Source: Symsagittifera roscoffensis
Taxonomy: Eukaryota > Xenacoelomorpha > Acoela > Convolutidae
Assembly: GCF_963678635.1 (NCBI RefSeq)
Contig: NC_087070.1
Location: 36,025,109 to 36,089,108 of the forward strand
DNA: 64,000 nucleotides
Reading direction: 5' to 3'
Below, one piece after another: positions 1-9,997 of the stretch (position 1 is its first letter; every line of letters begins with the position of its first letter). The notes under the pieces were generated by a model. It searched no databases. It worked only from the letters and a program-made list of their open reading frames with translations, and was not told the DNA's origin. The translations under genes and the position numbers were made by a program.

Positions 1-1040
1 CGACGTGTTCCACACTCAACAGGGACATCAGTAACAACATCCACAACGACTGTTGGGTATCGTTGAAACAATTTTAGTATCGTTCGGGTACTATTTCATT
101 AAAACTTAAGTGGTGGGGTGCACGATTGGCGCGGTCCGATTGTACCCTCCATCAATCACAAATTTCCGAATTAAGGGTCTTAATTCGGGTATTTTGGTGC
201 AAAGGAGGGTATAGCAATACTCATTAATGACTACTAACAGGTTATTATCCTATTATATATTACCTATCTCCTATTTAGACCCAAGAAACACTCAAATTTT
301 GTCGAAAATTACCGATTTTCGACCAAACTATAGACCCCCAAAATTTTGGATATCCGAGCTTTTCCGAACAGCAAAAAGCTTTTATACAGGGAGTTACTAC
401 GTAGTTCGGTCCCTCTAACTAAAGAAACCCCACGGAAAAAAACTTAGTAGAAGTTAGCGAAAACAAAAATTTTTTCGATCAAAATTTTGATAATTTTCCG
501 AATTTTGTCAATTTGTTTTGGGGATCGAGTTTTTGAGTTTTCAGAGTTAGAGCAGTAACAATTTTTGCGTTAGGAGCGTGCTAGCATTACGTGCTCGGTT
601 ACTAGAGAAATTTTTGAGTAACCCTCCGATTAGCTCTGTCGATAGAGCTAACGACTTAAAGATTGGAAAAGGAAGGAATCGGAGGGTCCAAATTTGATAG
701 TTATTGGCCAAATTTTTGTTTCCAAACCAATTTTGGTCCAATTTTTTGCATTGTTCCAGTGCCATACGGGACTACTACGCTCATTTCGATTATTTTTAGG
801 CCTTTTGAATAAGAATTGCGCAAAAAGTCTCTCAGAACCTATATAGGTGGTGAAAAAAGGCCATTTTGACAAACGCGTTTTTGGCGATTTCTCGAAGACT
901 AGCCAACCGATTGGGACAACTTTGGTACGATAAGTCGACGTCTTTACCCAATTTTCCGGACCACAACCGTTTTTGGGTTGATAATCTCGGAAAAGGAAAT
1001 TTTTTTAGAATTTGTTGGTTCGGAGGGTCCAAATTTTGGG
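1..1040. other. AT-rich sequence without recognisable gene
   Basis: Only short chance open frames occur here, with no motif I recognise. The stretch is rich in runs such as AAATTTT and in phrases like GGCCATTTTGAC, which resemble the noncoding sequence at 17.5-17.6 kb. It may be outer leader or LTR sequence of the large element that starts downstream, but no matching copy was found after that element, so this is inference. Confidence 0.4.
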
Positions 1041-1044
1041 GAAC

Positions 1045-1545
1045 CCTCCGAGCGGCAGAAAATTTTTATAAGATCACCTTTTTATCCTACTAGGAAGGTT
1101 GACTGTGTCAGCCAACCTGGTTTTAAGTCAGTTACACCGCATTCGGAAGCTTTATTGCGGTAAAATAACCCTTTTTCTTGATTTTTGGGGAACCCTCCGA
1201 AGTAACCCTCCGGAGTCAGCTAAGCTCCTTAGCAACCCTCCTTAGTGGACATTTTCCACGAGACCCTCCGAAGAAGTTAGAATAACCCCCACGGAGAATT
1301 CGGCTGGTGTTGACACCTCCTGAGACTAGTAGGAGACACTTACAAGTGATTTTCAAAGAATTTGAAATTTTGAAGGAACCCTCCGAAGTAACCCTCCGGA
1401 GCGTATTAAGCCCCTTATTGACCCTTTTTAGTAAGTTTAGGGGGACCCTCCGAAGTAACTTGGGTGATTAAGGTACCCGCCGAAGTAACCCTCCGAGGTA
1501 AGCTAAGTGTCCTAACAACCCTCCGGAGTGACCCTCTGGAGTGAT
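1045..1545. repeat. CCCTCCG-type minisatellite, LTR-like region of large element copy 1
   Basis: The words ACCCTCCGAAG and ACCCTCCGGAG recur at least ten times with irregular spacers that often contain CTAAGCTCCTTAG-like phrases. It resembles in style, not in exact sequence, the CCCTTCCGGATTGG minisatellites of the three LTRs at 37.6, 42.8 and 50.9 kb. It also sits at the matching place, upstream of the gag start. I infer that it is a promoter-region repeat of copy 1. Confidence 0.6.
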
Positions 1546-1780
1546 TTAAGCTTCTTAGCAACACTCCTTATTGAAAATTTAGGGGTACTTCTGGGGCAAT
1601 TTGAGCAACTAGATTATCCATTTAGAGTCGGGATAAAAGGTGAAATACCAACGGGCGTACATATTAAGATCTCAGGAGCCCATTTGACCCGGATATTCGT
1701 GATCAACTTTGGATTCTAGATCGGGTCTGTTAGAGGTACCCGAACAAAATTTTTTTTTTTGATTGTGAGTTTGGTTGTGT

Positions 1781-2110
1781 GGTTGCCTTGAGCTACTTGA
1801 TAGGAAAGCTCGGGCAACCCGGGAACACATAAAAGAAGACCTCGGTGATTGTATTAAGCAAATACACACTCACTTGAGAAGAAAAGTTGTTCCCTGCTCT
1901 CGTGCACTTGGAGCGTTCCGTGTGTGGGGGAGATTTTTCATAGACTTTAGAAGTTTTTCGATCAGAGGTTGCCTTGAGCTACTTAGTAGGACAGCTTGGG
2001 CAATCGCAGGACACCTAAAAAAAGACCTCGGTGGGTGTATTAGGCAAATACACACTCACTTGAGAAGACTGTGTCCTGGGCTTCGTTCTTTTGGAGTGTT
2101 CCGATCGAGG
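1781..2110 (+). repeat. 186-bp imperfect tandem duplication with a continuous open frame
   Basis: A block starting GGTTGCCTTGAGCTACTT at 1781 recurs at 1967, so the period is 186 bp (62 codons). One frame (1775-2113, 112 codons) stays open through both copies, and both encode a peptide ending QIHTHLRR. The copies differ at many sites. There is no known domain. It lies in the leader upstream of gag, so it may be an untranslated structured repeat rather than a gene. Confidence 0.6.
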
Positions 2111-2113
2111 TAA

Positions 2114-2546
2114 ATCTTTTTCTTTAAGACTAAATTTTATTTATCTATTCCTGAATCATCACTGCTTTTTACAAAAGATTGTTTGAGTTTAACAAAGCAG
2201 TGACTTGATAAGAGTGTGGCCGTAAATTGATACTGACGAAAGGTCGCTGTCACCTGTAGGATATTCTTATCTGATTATCGATTTTTTTTGTGTTTTGATT
2301 ATATCTTGTGTAAATTTTGTGGTACTGTTATACTACACAACGGGGTTGAGTTAGCATTATATCAATACTGAGTAGGCCCTGTGTAGAACTTTAGCTAAGT
2401 CACAAATATTATCATTGAGAAATCCAAGAGACGTTTTTGATACTTACGAGATCGAGTAGGCAGCGTTAAGTTATTTAACTTGAACTTGTTTGTGGTACGT
2501 GTGCATTGCCATTAATTTGTGCGAGTAGTACTGTTAATAACAAAAA
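2114..2546. other. Noncoding leader upstream of gag-like ORF
   Basis: AT-rich sequence without a domain. It joins the tandem duplication to the first gag-like ATG at 2547. A primer binding site could not be identified with confidence. Confidence 0.4.
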
Positions 2547-3514
2547 GTGCAGCGTAGGGACTCGTTAGGATCGACTACTAAGATTCCCAGGCTGAGCAGG
2601 GGAAGCACGCGAAAACTTAAAACTAGGCGTAGCCAATCTCCGTTTAGCAGCGCTTCCGACGTTTTTGCCGAAAACGAATCGACTAAAGGTCAAGCTGATC
2701 TTTCAGTGAGCGAAATGAAACTAAGGAGCGAGAAGAACTTGGATGGTGATCAGGGCGGAGCGCCGAGACCGGGCCGGCGAGCGAAACGCTTGTGGTCCCC
2801 TTTGACGAAGGGGAACGAACGCTTATTCGACCCGACTTTGAGCCGAGCGAGGACCTCGAACGAGAGGAAGTCGAGAGGATTGAGGAGGCCTCGGTGCATT
2901 CCGAGGTTGAGCCGCGAGAGGAATTGTTATTCAGGGGAATGTCCAAATCGGAGACTAAGAGTCATAAGTGGAGAAGAGAACTTTCACATTCAGCCAATAC
3001 CCACTCATCTCTGGCCAAGCAGAGCAACAACGCGATGATGTCGAGTATAAGCCCGAGTGAAGAACAAACGGGTTCGAAGGCCAAGAAAAGCTGGAAGTCT
3101 TTGTACGATGAGCGCATGGCGTCACCACGAACTGAAGGTCTGTCTTCCAGTTATGACCATCCGGAGATAACCCATCCGGATGTGAACTTCACACCGTGCC
3201 CAAGGAACGACATGAGCAGGAAGGCGTCGTCCGCCTCGCCGACCAGGCCCATGTCGGATGGTATAACGATGGGAGCTTCGTCAACGTTCGACAGGTTGAT
3301 GATGTCGATGGGTAAGCAAAAGGGCGGTGCGTCATCAAGTACCAGGCTGCAACCGCAGTTGACCTCATCTTCTCTGGGGCTAACCGCGCCATTGGGGGCA
3401 TCTGGCGATATAAGTGACATGTTTGCTGGCATAATGATTGGTCTGGATGAGCTGAGACGGGACATGACTAAAAGAATAGATCAAGTTGACGAGAGAGCTC
3501 ACCAGGGTTACGAC
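2547..3514 (+). pseudogene. gag-like N-terminal region, large element copy 1
   Basis: Open segments at 2547-3038 and 2792-3793 encode Ser/Arg/Glu-rich, low-complexity sequence with a short amphipathic stretch near 3,420-3,500 (DELRRDMTKRIDQVDERA). Position, composition and orientation match the low-complexity and coiled-coil gag N-terminus of copy 2 at 35.3-36.9 kb, but residue-level similarity is weak. The assignment to gag is by context. This is a fossil part. Confidence 0.5.
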
Positions 3515-4820
3515 AAACTACCACTCACTAGGTGGCTGGATAAGTCAGGGCACCCTATACCAGGACACCCTGAACTTCCAGTGGAAACGGCCGCTGAGAT
3601 AAAGGTTTTAGCCAGGGGTGAACCCGTTCCGCTGGATCTGCTAGTCCGATACAATCTGGTACAGCAGGAGCTCACCAGGTTGGGTATAAACAGCATAGCT
3701 CTGCTAAATAGGACAGTGAATGTGGCGCCGGACGTCATGGGGAAACTTCGTGACTTGCTGGATAGAGAAGTCGACAGACATGATCGTGAGTGATGGAAAC
3801 CATGCAGCGATTGACCGTAACTGAGAAAACGGAGAAGAGGCCGGTGATCATTCGCGTTCGCGATGTGGAACGGGATTGCCGGTCGATAGTGAACCAGCTG
3901 GTGACCTCAATGCCGAAGGATGTCTTGTTGTGGACTTCATTCACAGAACGTGGGAAACCGACCCTTGTCCAAGTCACTGAGGAAGTCAGGGTCAAGTCGA
4001 AATCCAGCTTCACGAGAAAAATACATTTCACAGATGCAAAAGCAGAATACGAGCCGGGCTCAGATTGCTCTTCCGGGGACGAAACAATGTCCGGGGAGTC
4101 GGACACCTTCAGGCCCGTGCAGGACGATTTGTCCGGGGAGAGGTTGATGAGACCACCTAGGGACAGAATTTGGTCCGGGAGTCGGATTCAAAGCAACCAA
4201 TGGACAGATTTTTGTCCGGGGAGTCGAGAAACATCACAGTTAGAGTGGAACGTGATGGTGTAGAATCACTTGGCTCAAGTGATGACTCGAGGCCTCAGTC
4301 CTGGGACAACACATCTGAGACTACTTCCAATTCTGATGTATCGGAGATTGCGATTCATTCCTTGTTGGTGGACTGGAAGCAGCGCGGTCTAGACAGGGAA
4401 ATGCATCAGGATCCGGACAGAGACAGGTACACCTCCGATGAGGAGGGCACCGTGGTGGATATTGCCGCCGATGAGCTCGAGCTGATAGCAGTTTCGAAAC
4501 GCCCAACCAGATTATTGCCACATGGTACGGTCGTCCGTACCAATCTGGAGCCATCTGTGCAGGAGGCAACGCCTTTGAAGAAGATATGGTGCTTCAAGTT
4601 GATGGACGATGCCCATGCTCCGGAGATAATGAGCGAGCAATTAAACGTGATAAAGACGTATCTGAAAGCCAGATACCGGCTGTCGGACCTCCTAAGGGCT
4701 CAACGAAATGACAGAATGACGAGCAATCTGAAAAGATGGATCGAGAATGGAGCACTTGACAAAGGAGATTTGGAAGAAGATAGCTATAAGATCTTGAAGC
4801 AGTTCTACCTGAAAAGATAA
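3515..4820 (+). pseudogene. pol linker between RNase H and integrase, copy 1
   Basis: The segment begins with LPLTRWLDKSGHPIPGHPEL, which is closely matched in copy 2 (about 31.3 kb) and in the short relatives (45.7 kb, 39.5 kb, 44.6 kb). There it follows RNase H and precedes integrase. It continues with an acidic, Ser-rich stretch that repeats SGES/LSGE, and ends with a basic helical stretch (TYLKARYRLSDLLRAQ, about 4,655-4,700) shared by all copies. Its function is unknown; it is an unusually long spacer for a gypsy pol. Confidence 0.75.
4070..4230 (+). repeat. Repeated GTCCGGGGAG word in pol linker
   Basis: The DNA word TCCGGGGA(G) or a close variant occurs five times at about 4,073, 4,090, 4,130, 4,172 and 4,215, and once more near 6,875. 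In frame it encodes LSGES-like peptides. Copy 2 has related CTCCCCGGAC words (antisense) at about 30,770 and 30,840, as does the array copy at about 45,243. Confidence 0.6.
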
Positions 4821-4823
4821 GAT

Positions 4824-6075
4824 TTGTTGTACCTGAACAAAGACGGAATATTAGCCTGTAAACGTAAGGAGGAGGACAAGGTCCTTTACAAGTACAATTC
4901 AATAGTGTTACCACAATTATACCAGACCGAGTTGCTCTTTCGTTCACAAGACCAAATGGGCCATCAAGGAGTGGAAAAAGTGTATAACAGGATACAGAAA
5001 CAATTCGAATGGCCTGGCTTGAAGAAGGCGTGTGAAAAGTGGATCTCTGCGTGCTTGTCGTGCCAACAGGCGAAGGACCCCAGGAAACTAAGATTCCCTC
5101 TGCAGTCAATAGAATCATCGGGATTCAATGAAGTGGTGCAGATTGATCACGAGAAGATATGCATGACGGCCACGGGCTACAATCAGGTGCTGGTAATGAT
5201 TGATCATTTTACGAAATATGCAGAGGCAGCACCCTGCATGACAGCATCAGCGGAAAAAACATGCGATCACTTGATAAATGTGTGGATAGCGAGGCACTGC
5301 TGCCCCATCACATTCCAATCTACAATGGCAAAGCATTCGTGTATGATCTCACGAAGGAGTTAATGAAAAGGTCGCAGGTAGCACAGGCCCACTCGACCAC
5401 TTATCACCCGCAATCGAATGGCTTACTCGCGAGGCAAAATCGCACGCTGGTATCATGCTGAGAGTTTATTGCTCACGCTACATGGATTACTGGGATAGAC
5501 ACTTGCCGCAAGTGATGGGTGCTTACAACAGCACAGAGCATTCAACCACGGGAATAAGTCCGCATATGATGCTAACGGGTCACGAAAAAGCGCTTCCGTT
5601 GACGTTTTTCTACCCTGAATATGAAGGGAAAAGAACAGCACCGCAAACGTATGTGCGGGATGTCATTAGAAGACAGCAGGACCTCAATGACTTATGCAGG
5701 AGGAACACGCAACAGGCGCAAATTAGACAGAAAAGGAGGTTTGATAAAAGGACTGCCGATGCAAAAGCCTACTCAGTTGGCGATTACGTCTGGGTATTCC
5801 AGGAAGTAATTCCACCAAAAGGAACCAAAAAATTATTTAAAAAATGGCGTGGCCCATTTCAAATAACAGAAGTGCACCAAGGAGGTCGGTTTTATCGACT
5901 GAGCACAGGAAGAGCAGCTCATTACGAAAACATCAAACTGCACAATGCCTCATGCCTGCAAGAGGGAGACTATTTGATAGTGGATCCTGCTTGTGAGGTG
6001 AATGAAAGAGGTACTCGCGACAAAAACAACGGAAATGAGAGGTGGTGGATGATTGCGATCTACCACTGGACCTAG
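4824..6075 (+). pseudogene. Ty3/gypsy integrase region, copy 1
   Basis: Open segments at 4824-5363, 5261-5461 and 5455-6075 carry the gypsy integrase landmarks in order. These are a zinc-binding region with DQMGHQGV and CLSCQQAKDP, an integrase core beginning VVQIDHEK with IDHFTKYAEA after it, then a region matching the end of the core (GAYNSTEHSTTGISP), and a C-terminal GPY/F-like domain with KKWRGPFQITEVHQGGRFYRL. The family joins element cDNA to host DNA. Neighbours are the pol linker upstream and an acidic linker downstream. It is a fossil with a few breaks. Confidence 0.9.
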
Positions 6076-6950
6076 AGTTGACCGAGCGAGTAGAGGTGGA
6101 TGACGAAACTCTACCTTATGCCGAAGAGGACTGGGACTGCCCAGAACAGACTGAAATTGACAAAGGAACACAACCTGACTTTTCTCTCACCATGGAGACA
6201 CGCCAGAGCAAGAAGGGAAGGGATAAGAAAAAATGCAACCCGTATGGCGAGGATTTCAACATAGACAGGATAGTTCTAAGTGATATGATGGAGTCGCTGG
6301 TGGGACTGGATGAAGTAGCGGTGCCAAGAGAGATCGACTTGGTAAATGATATGGATCAAGATTGGATCGACAATCGCCCCGAACCAGAAGTGGAGTTCGA
6401 ACCAGAGGTGGGTCAGACTCATGAGCAAGAATTAACGAACTTGAGCAAGAATTAACGGAGTTGGACTAGGACTCACCCACACCGAAAACCTAATGATTAA
6501 AAAATTAAAATCGGAGTCGCTGGTGGGACTGGATGAAGTAGCGGTGCCAAGAGAGATCGACTTGGTAAATGATATGGATCAAGATTGGATCGACAATCGC
6601 CCCGAACCAGAAGTGGAGTTCGAACCAGAGGTGGGTCAGACTCATGAGCAAGAATTAACGAACTTGCGAGTGCTCGAATGGCTCCACGATCTGCCGACGG
6701 ATCCTAAAGAGACAATCTTGACGATTCAGGATGTCGATAAAGACGGCATCAAATACGTCAGCCATGACAATACCGAGTCCAACTGGGTCGCTCCAGATGG
6801 CCCTCTACGCGTTCCGCAATCCAACCTCGATCTGCTCGACTTTGGGAGATCGACGGGGACGTCGATGGATATTTTTGTCCGGGGAGTGGGACTAGGACTC
6901 ACCCACACCGAAAACCTAATGATTAAAAAATTAAAATCGGCAAGAGAAAC
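6042..6950 (+). pseudogene. Acidic linker after integrase, copy 1
   Basis: The sequence is dominated by Glu and Asp, with phrases such as VDDETLPYAEEDWD and FVRGVGLGLTHTENLMIKKL. The first phrase has a match in copy 2 near 28.83 kb (ADEETLPYAEEDW). A block beginning ESLVGLDEVAVPREIDLV is encoded twice here, at about 6,287 and 6,511. The linker tethers the integrase C-terminus to the macro-like module. No domain of its own is recognised. Confidence 0.65.
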
Positions 6951-6989
6951 CGGAGAACTGAAGACGGAGGGCAAGAACGCTAAAAAACC

Positions 6990-7494
6990 ACCTTTTGGAC
7001 GAATTTTTGAATCTTATTTTGACTTACCGAAGGATTATTCAAACAATTTCGTCATAAAGGACAGCGATTTCATACTCACGGAACGTACATGCGCTATAGC
7101 AATAACAGCGGACGTGAGCTTCAAAACAGCACTAGCGGCTGATTTCAAATGAGAGTATAAGAATATCGAGTTTTTATGGAAACAGAGGTCTGGTGTGGGA
7201 GAGATGATAGCGCTGCCCCCTGTTGCATCACAGATACCAGGGAAATATTTGTGTTTCCTGGTTACTAAGGCGACTGATAGGCAACACTTAGATCCAGAGA
7301 GCTTGGTTTTGGCCTTGACTCGACTTAGGGATTTTCTGGTTGAGAGAGGAGTGACCTCTCTCTCGTTACCAGTCTATGATTCCAATAGGGGAAAGCTACA
7401 TCCGAGAGAGTTGTACGCCCTTGTACACGTGATATTTTCAGAAACTGACATAGAGGTTTACTTACATAAAAAGTACTATCTGAGCATATGCTAG
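6990..7494 (+). pseudogene. Macro-domain-like module (OARD1/Poa1 type), copy 1
   Basis: The first part (about 7,050-7,152) encodes CAIAITADVSFKTALAADFK, which fits the start of the macro fold (AHCIS-x-GxGIAxxFKKKF in OARD1). The second part (7195-7494) has KYLCFLVTKATDR, then ALTRLRDFLVERGVTSLSLP, then YDSNRGKL and FSETDIEVYLHKKY. These follow the OARD1/Poa1 order of LITKK, the long helix, GVTDLSMP, and a final strand with DIxIxVY. The family binds ADP-ribose and may remove it from proteins. Copy 2 repeats the last third (LSLPVYDQNRGRLHP). It lies after integrase, at the end of block 1. Recognition is by eye. It is a fossil part. Confidence 0.7.
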
Positions 7495-7883
7495 GAGTTG
7501 CATTCGGCGATAAGTGGTTTTTATTAAGTTCACTTTATAGGGATTAGGATTGAGTTAGGTTAGCTACTAGGGATTATGTTTTTAGGTAATAATGTAGATA
7601 TATGATGTTTATGTGTTATGTTATTGTTAGGGTATGTTTTATGTGATGTTTGTCTCCCAAAAGACCTGGAAAACTCCAGGTAGTGGAGGTGAAAGCGCTC
7701 ATTCGTGTTACCTCGATAAGGTTGAAGGTGGACAATCCACCTTGGTGCTAAGTTTTAAATCAGCGACGAAAAAAAATTTCAATGGATCGTTTTAAAGAAA
7801 AAAGATGTGAATGATGTTTTATCCTGAAAATGGGACCGCATGAAATGATGGTTTTAAGTCGTGACTTGTTTTTTAGATCTTGA
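7495..7883 (+). other. Noncoding gap between block 1 and block 2
   Basis: About 390 bp, AT-rich with TGATGTTTATGTGTTATG-like runs. Copy 2 has a similar gap at 27.97-28.24 kb on the other strand, with recognisable matches (ATGTGTTATGTTATT and AGATCnTGATTGATC). The gap may hold a second promoter, a translation re-entry signal or a splice region; the sequence does not tell which. Confidence 0.55.
7664..7743 (+). other. Three consecutive stem-loops in the inter-block gap
   Basis: Stem 1 pairs ACCTGGA (7664-7670) with TCCAGGT (7675-7681) around loop AAAC. Stem 2 pairs 7686-7692 with 7708-7714 (seven pairs, one G-U) around a 15-base loop. Stem 3 pairs AAGGTGGA (7725-7732) with TCCACCTT (7736-7743) around loop CAA. 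Three tight stems in 80 bases are unusual in this AT-rich gap. I did not find them in copy 2, so a conserved role is unproven. Confidence 0.55.
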
Positions 7884-8531
7884 TTGATCAAATCTTGTTT
7901 AATGAATCAAACAAACTTGGAGGAACTTCACGACAGGAGACTCAACACGACAGAAATGGATGATACAAATGAATTAATGGAATTCCTCTCAGCGAGTCTA
8001 GGAGCGACTCTAGACGAGATCTATCAGCGGCTGATTGATTGTGACTTTACACAAGAAGACCCGGGATTGGCAATGTTTGTGGTCGCGCTCCTCAACGCGT
8101 TGGGAAGAGAGGGTCGAGGTACTCGTCCCACGGAAGTGGTGTTGATGCTGGCCTTTGGTGTGTCCGGGACCGCCGAGAGAGGTCAAAATCGATTGATGAG
8201 ATGGCGCCGAGGAGAAATGTCCGGACACGATTTGGCTCGTGAGCCAAGACTAGGCGAGCAGAGGGATCACCGGCTAGGTGAAATGCCCCTACCTGTTCAG
8301 CCTGCGCAGCCGCTCATCGGAGCTAAAAGACTACGTGATGGGCCGGGCCCGTCACACTCAGTAGACTCTTCAACAGCTGCTCCTCCTCTCAAGGAGCGAG
8401 ATCGAGATACAGACCTCGGAGACGATCGAGACCTTGGAGAAGAAAGAAAGGGATCAGAACGAGCTGTGTGCCAAGCTGCAGGAGTACAGGAAATTATCTC
8501 GAGAAAGGGACGAATGGAAGAAGAAGTTTGA
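7884..8531 (+). pseudogene. Block 2 first protein: helical N-domain, copy 1
   Basis: The protein starts with an acidic helical region (residues about 25-75, LMEFLSASLGATLDEIYQRL), then a conserved stretch PTEVVLMLAFGV, then MRWRRGEMSGHDLA, and a Pro-rich part with GEMPLPV. Copy 2 (27352-27972) keeps the same order: PTDVLLMAAYGE, MRVMRWRNGALSGSDMA and GEMPLPT. Copy 2 also has a basic PPKRARVEEEV that could be a nuclear signal, and a coiled coil. The two-copy conservation shows a real coding segment. Function is unknown; a structural or nucleic-acid-binding, gag-like role is conceivable. Confidence 0.65.
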
Positions 8532-8631
8532 AGATCTGCAAATAGCCTACAAGGAAGAGGAAATAAAACATCTGAAGGAACAATATATGGCGAGGGGAGT
8601 CAAGTGTCACCGGAGGTTCTGGCTACGATGA
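8434..8631 (+). pseudogene. Coiled-coil segment, block 2, copy 1
   Basis: A 65-codon open segment rich in Lys, Glu, Arg and Leu (LSRERDEWKKKFEDLQIAYK) with heptad-like spacing. It lies where copy 2 has the coiled coil ELEKTRRELDEMTKTML at the end of the matching protein. It is probably the dimerising tail of the preceding helical protein. Short and low-complexity, so the call rests on position. Confidence 0.5.
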
Positions 8632-9560
8632 ACTCACCGGAAGCATCCAGGGACACACGTCCCAGGACGAGGGCACAGGAGCTGTGCGCACCGAGAGAGC
8701 CCGAGGCTCCTCAGCAGGCATCATCGTCTGCTCCTAACCCGAGAAATACGATACCGGACCCCTCGGACACCTATCTCGCTCCTCAGTTCCAGGAGTCGTT
8801 CCATCAGGTAGCCAGAGCAGCTATGAACGAGATCAATAGGACAACTAGCCGGACGCTGGGTAGGGTCGTCCCTTCCCAACGCTTCGATCGTTCTTCGAGC
8901 AGCTCGGAGAGAACACCTCGAACAGTAGTACCAGCAGGGACTGCGCATGACGGGACAATTCAGAGATCTCGCGTGGTTGATATTAGAAAGAATCTAACGG
9001 TGCGCAACCAGTTCGTGCAAGTGGCCACGGAGCATCCTCGTGCTTGTTTGAATGGCATGGGCTGGAACCCCGCCATAAGCAACCAGGCCATTCCCTCAGG
9101 GGGTCGTCATTTGGTTATAGGGGACAGTTTAGTGAGAGATCTAAACGAGATCTTTGTCAACGAGCAGACTACTGTCCTATCTTTTGGAGGCGCTTCCGTA
9201 GCTCAAGTCATCAAAATGATGGAGTTCCAGGGAGAGGATCACCTAGACACGTTGGTGATAATGCTCGGGACCAATTACGTTTCGAGGGGACCTGTAACAC
9301 CAGAGGGCAAGTGAGAACCCCTACTGGTCTGCCTTCTGAATGAACTGAAGGAGAAGTACAGACCCAGACTTGTGGTGCTATGCACGATACCACAGAACCC
9401 GGAGGTGGGCACGCCGGTTGCAGATTTTATGAATGGTAACTTGACCCGGTGGAACGAGATGACTCGCGGTCTGGTAAGGAGCAACCCCAGGAGCTGCGAC
9501 TCATGGATCTAGAAATCACCTCACGCTCACCAGGGACGGCATACACTTCAACACCCAGCA
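8604..9560 (+). pseudogene. SGNH (GDSL-type) hydrolase-like domain 1, copy 1
   Basis: The open segment 8604-9314 has a Ser/Arg/Pro-rich N-terminus, then RHLVIGDSLVRDL (block I, nucleophile Ser), FGGASVAQV (block II Gly) and LVIMLGTNYVSRG (block III GTN) in the right order and spacing. A TRDGIHFN phrase (block V, Asp-x-x-His) is readable near 9,515-9,545. The family hydrolyses esters of lipids or acetylated sugars. Copy 2 has the same blocks (HLILGDSSV, FGGFTIAQL, LIGTNKVSRG, TTDGI) at 26.3-26.8 kb. SGNH-like domains are known in some LINE ORF1 proteins, but are not a usual gypsy part. Fossil, with at least one break. Confidence 0.8.
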
Positions 9561-9997
9561 AGGGAGGCGCTGTGTTCCAGACGCAGTTGAGAGAAATGGA
9601 GCAAGAATTGAGGACAACCAGCTCACTGGCTCGGACCAGTTCGACTGGAGGAGGTAGAGTGAGGGGTAACGTGCCAGAATCACTCGCCAATCGCCTTGGG
9701 CCCCTGGCAATGGAAACGGGTGCAGCTGCTCCCGTCGCTCCGAGCTCAGATGTGAGAGCGAGGTTGGGGACTGCCCCTCCTCCCAGGACTCAACCGTCGG
9801 AAAGCCGACTTGGTAGATCGGTTGATCAGAACTGGATTAGCTCCCAGACCGTGTCTAGGAGGAGTGACACGCCTGCTACAGCAACTCCTGCTTCGACAAC
9901 AGGACAATCGACGAGCGCCATGCCAACGGAGGGAGTCGAACCAAACAGTGTGCTGCTTTGGAACCGTCCAGATCCCAGCGGTTGGGGGGCAATATAA
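9449..9997 (+). pseudogene. Pro/Ser/Thr linker with RLG motifs, copy 1
   Basis: Low-complexity sequence after the SGNH domain. The motif RLG recurs (ANRLGPLA, RARLGTAPP, ESRLGRSV) in a Pro/Ser background. Copy 2 keeps the pattern at 26.04-26.2 kb (ETRLGTVP, QDRLGEAP, RRRLGPV). Spaced, conserved short motifs in a disordered linker suggest binding or processing sites. The start of this open segment also overlaps the end of the hydrolase-like region in another frame. Confidence 0.55.

Noticed and set aside
7664-7743. Hammerhead or other self-cleaving ribozyme
   Set aside because: The CTGATGA and GAAA core elements of a hammerhead are not arranged around these stems; no other ribozyme core was recognised.
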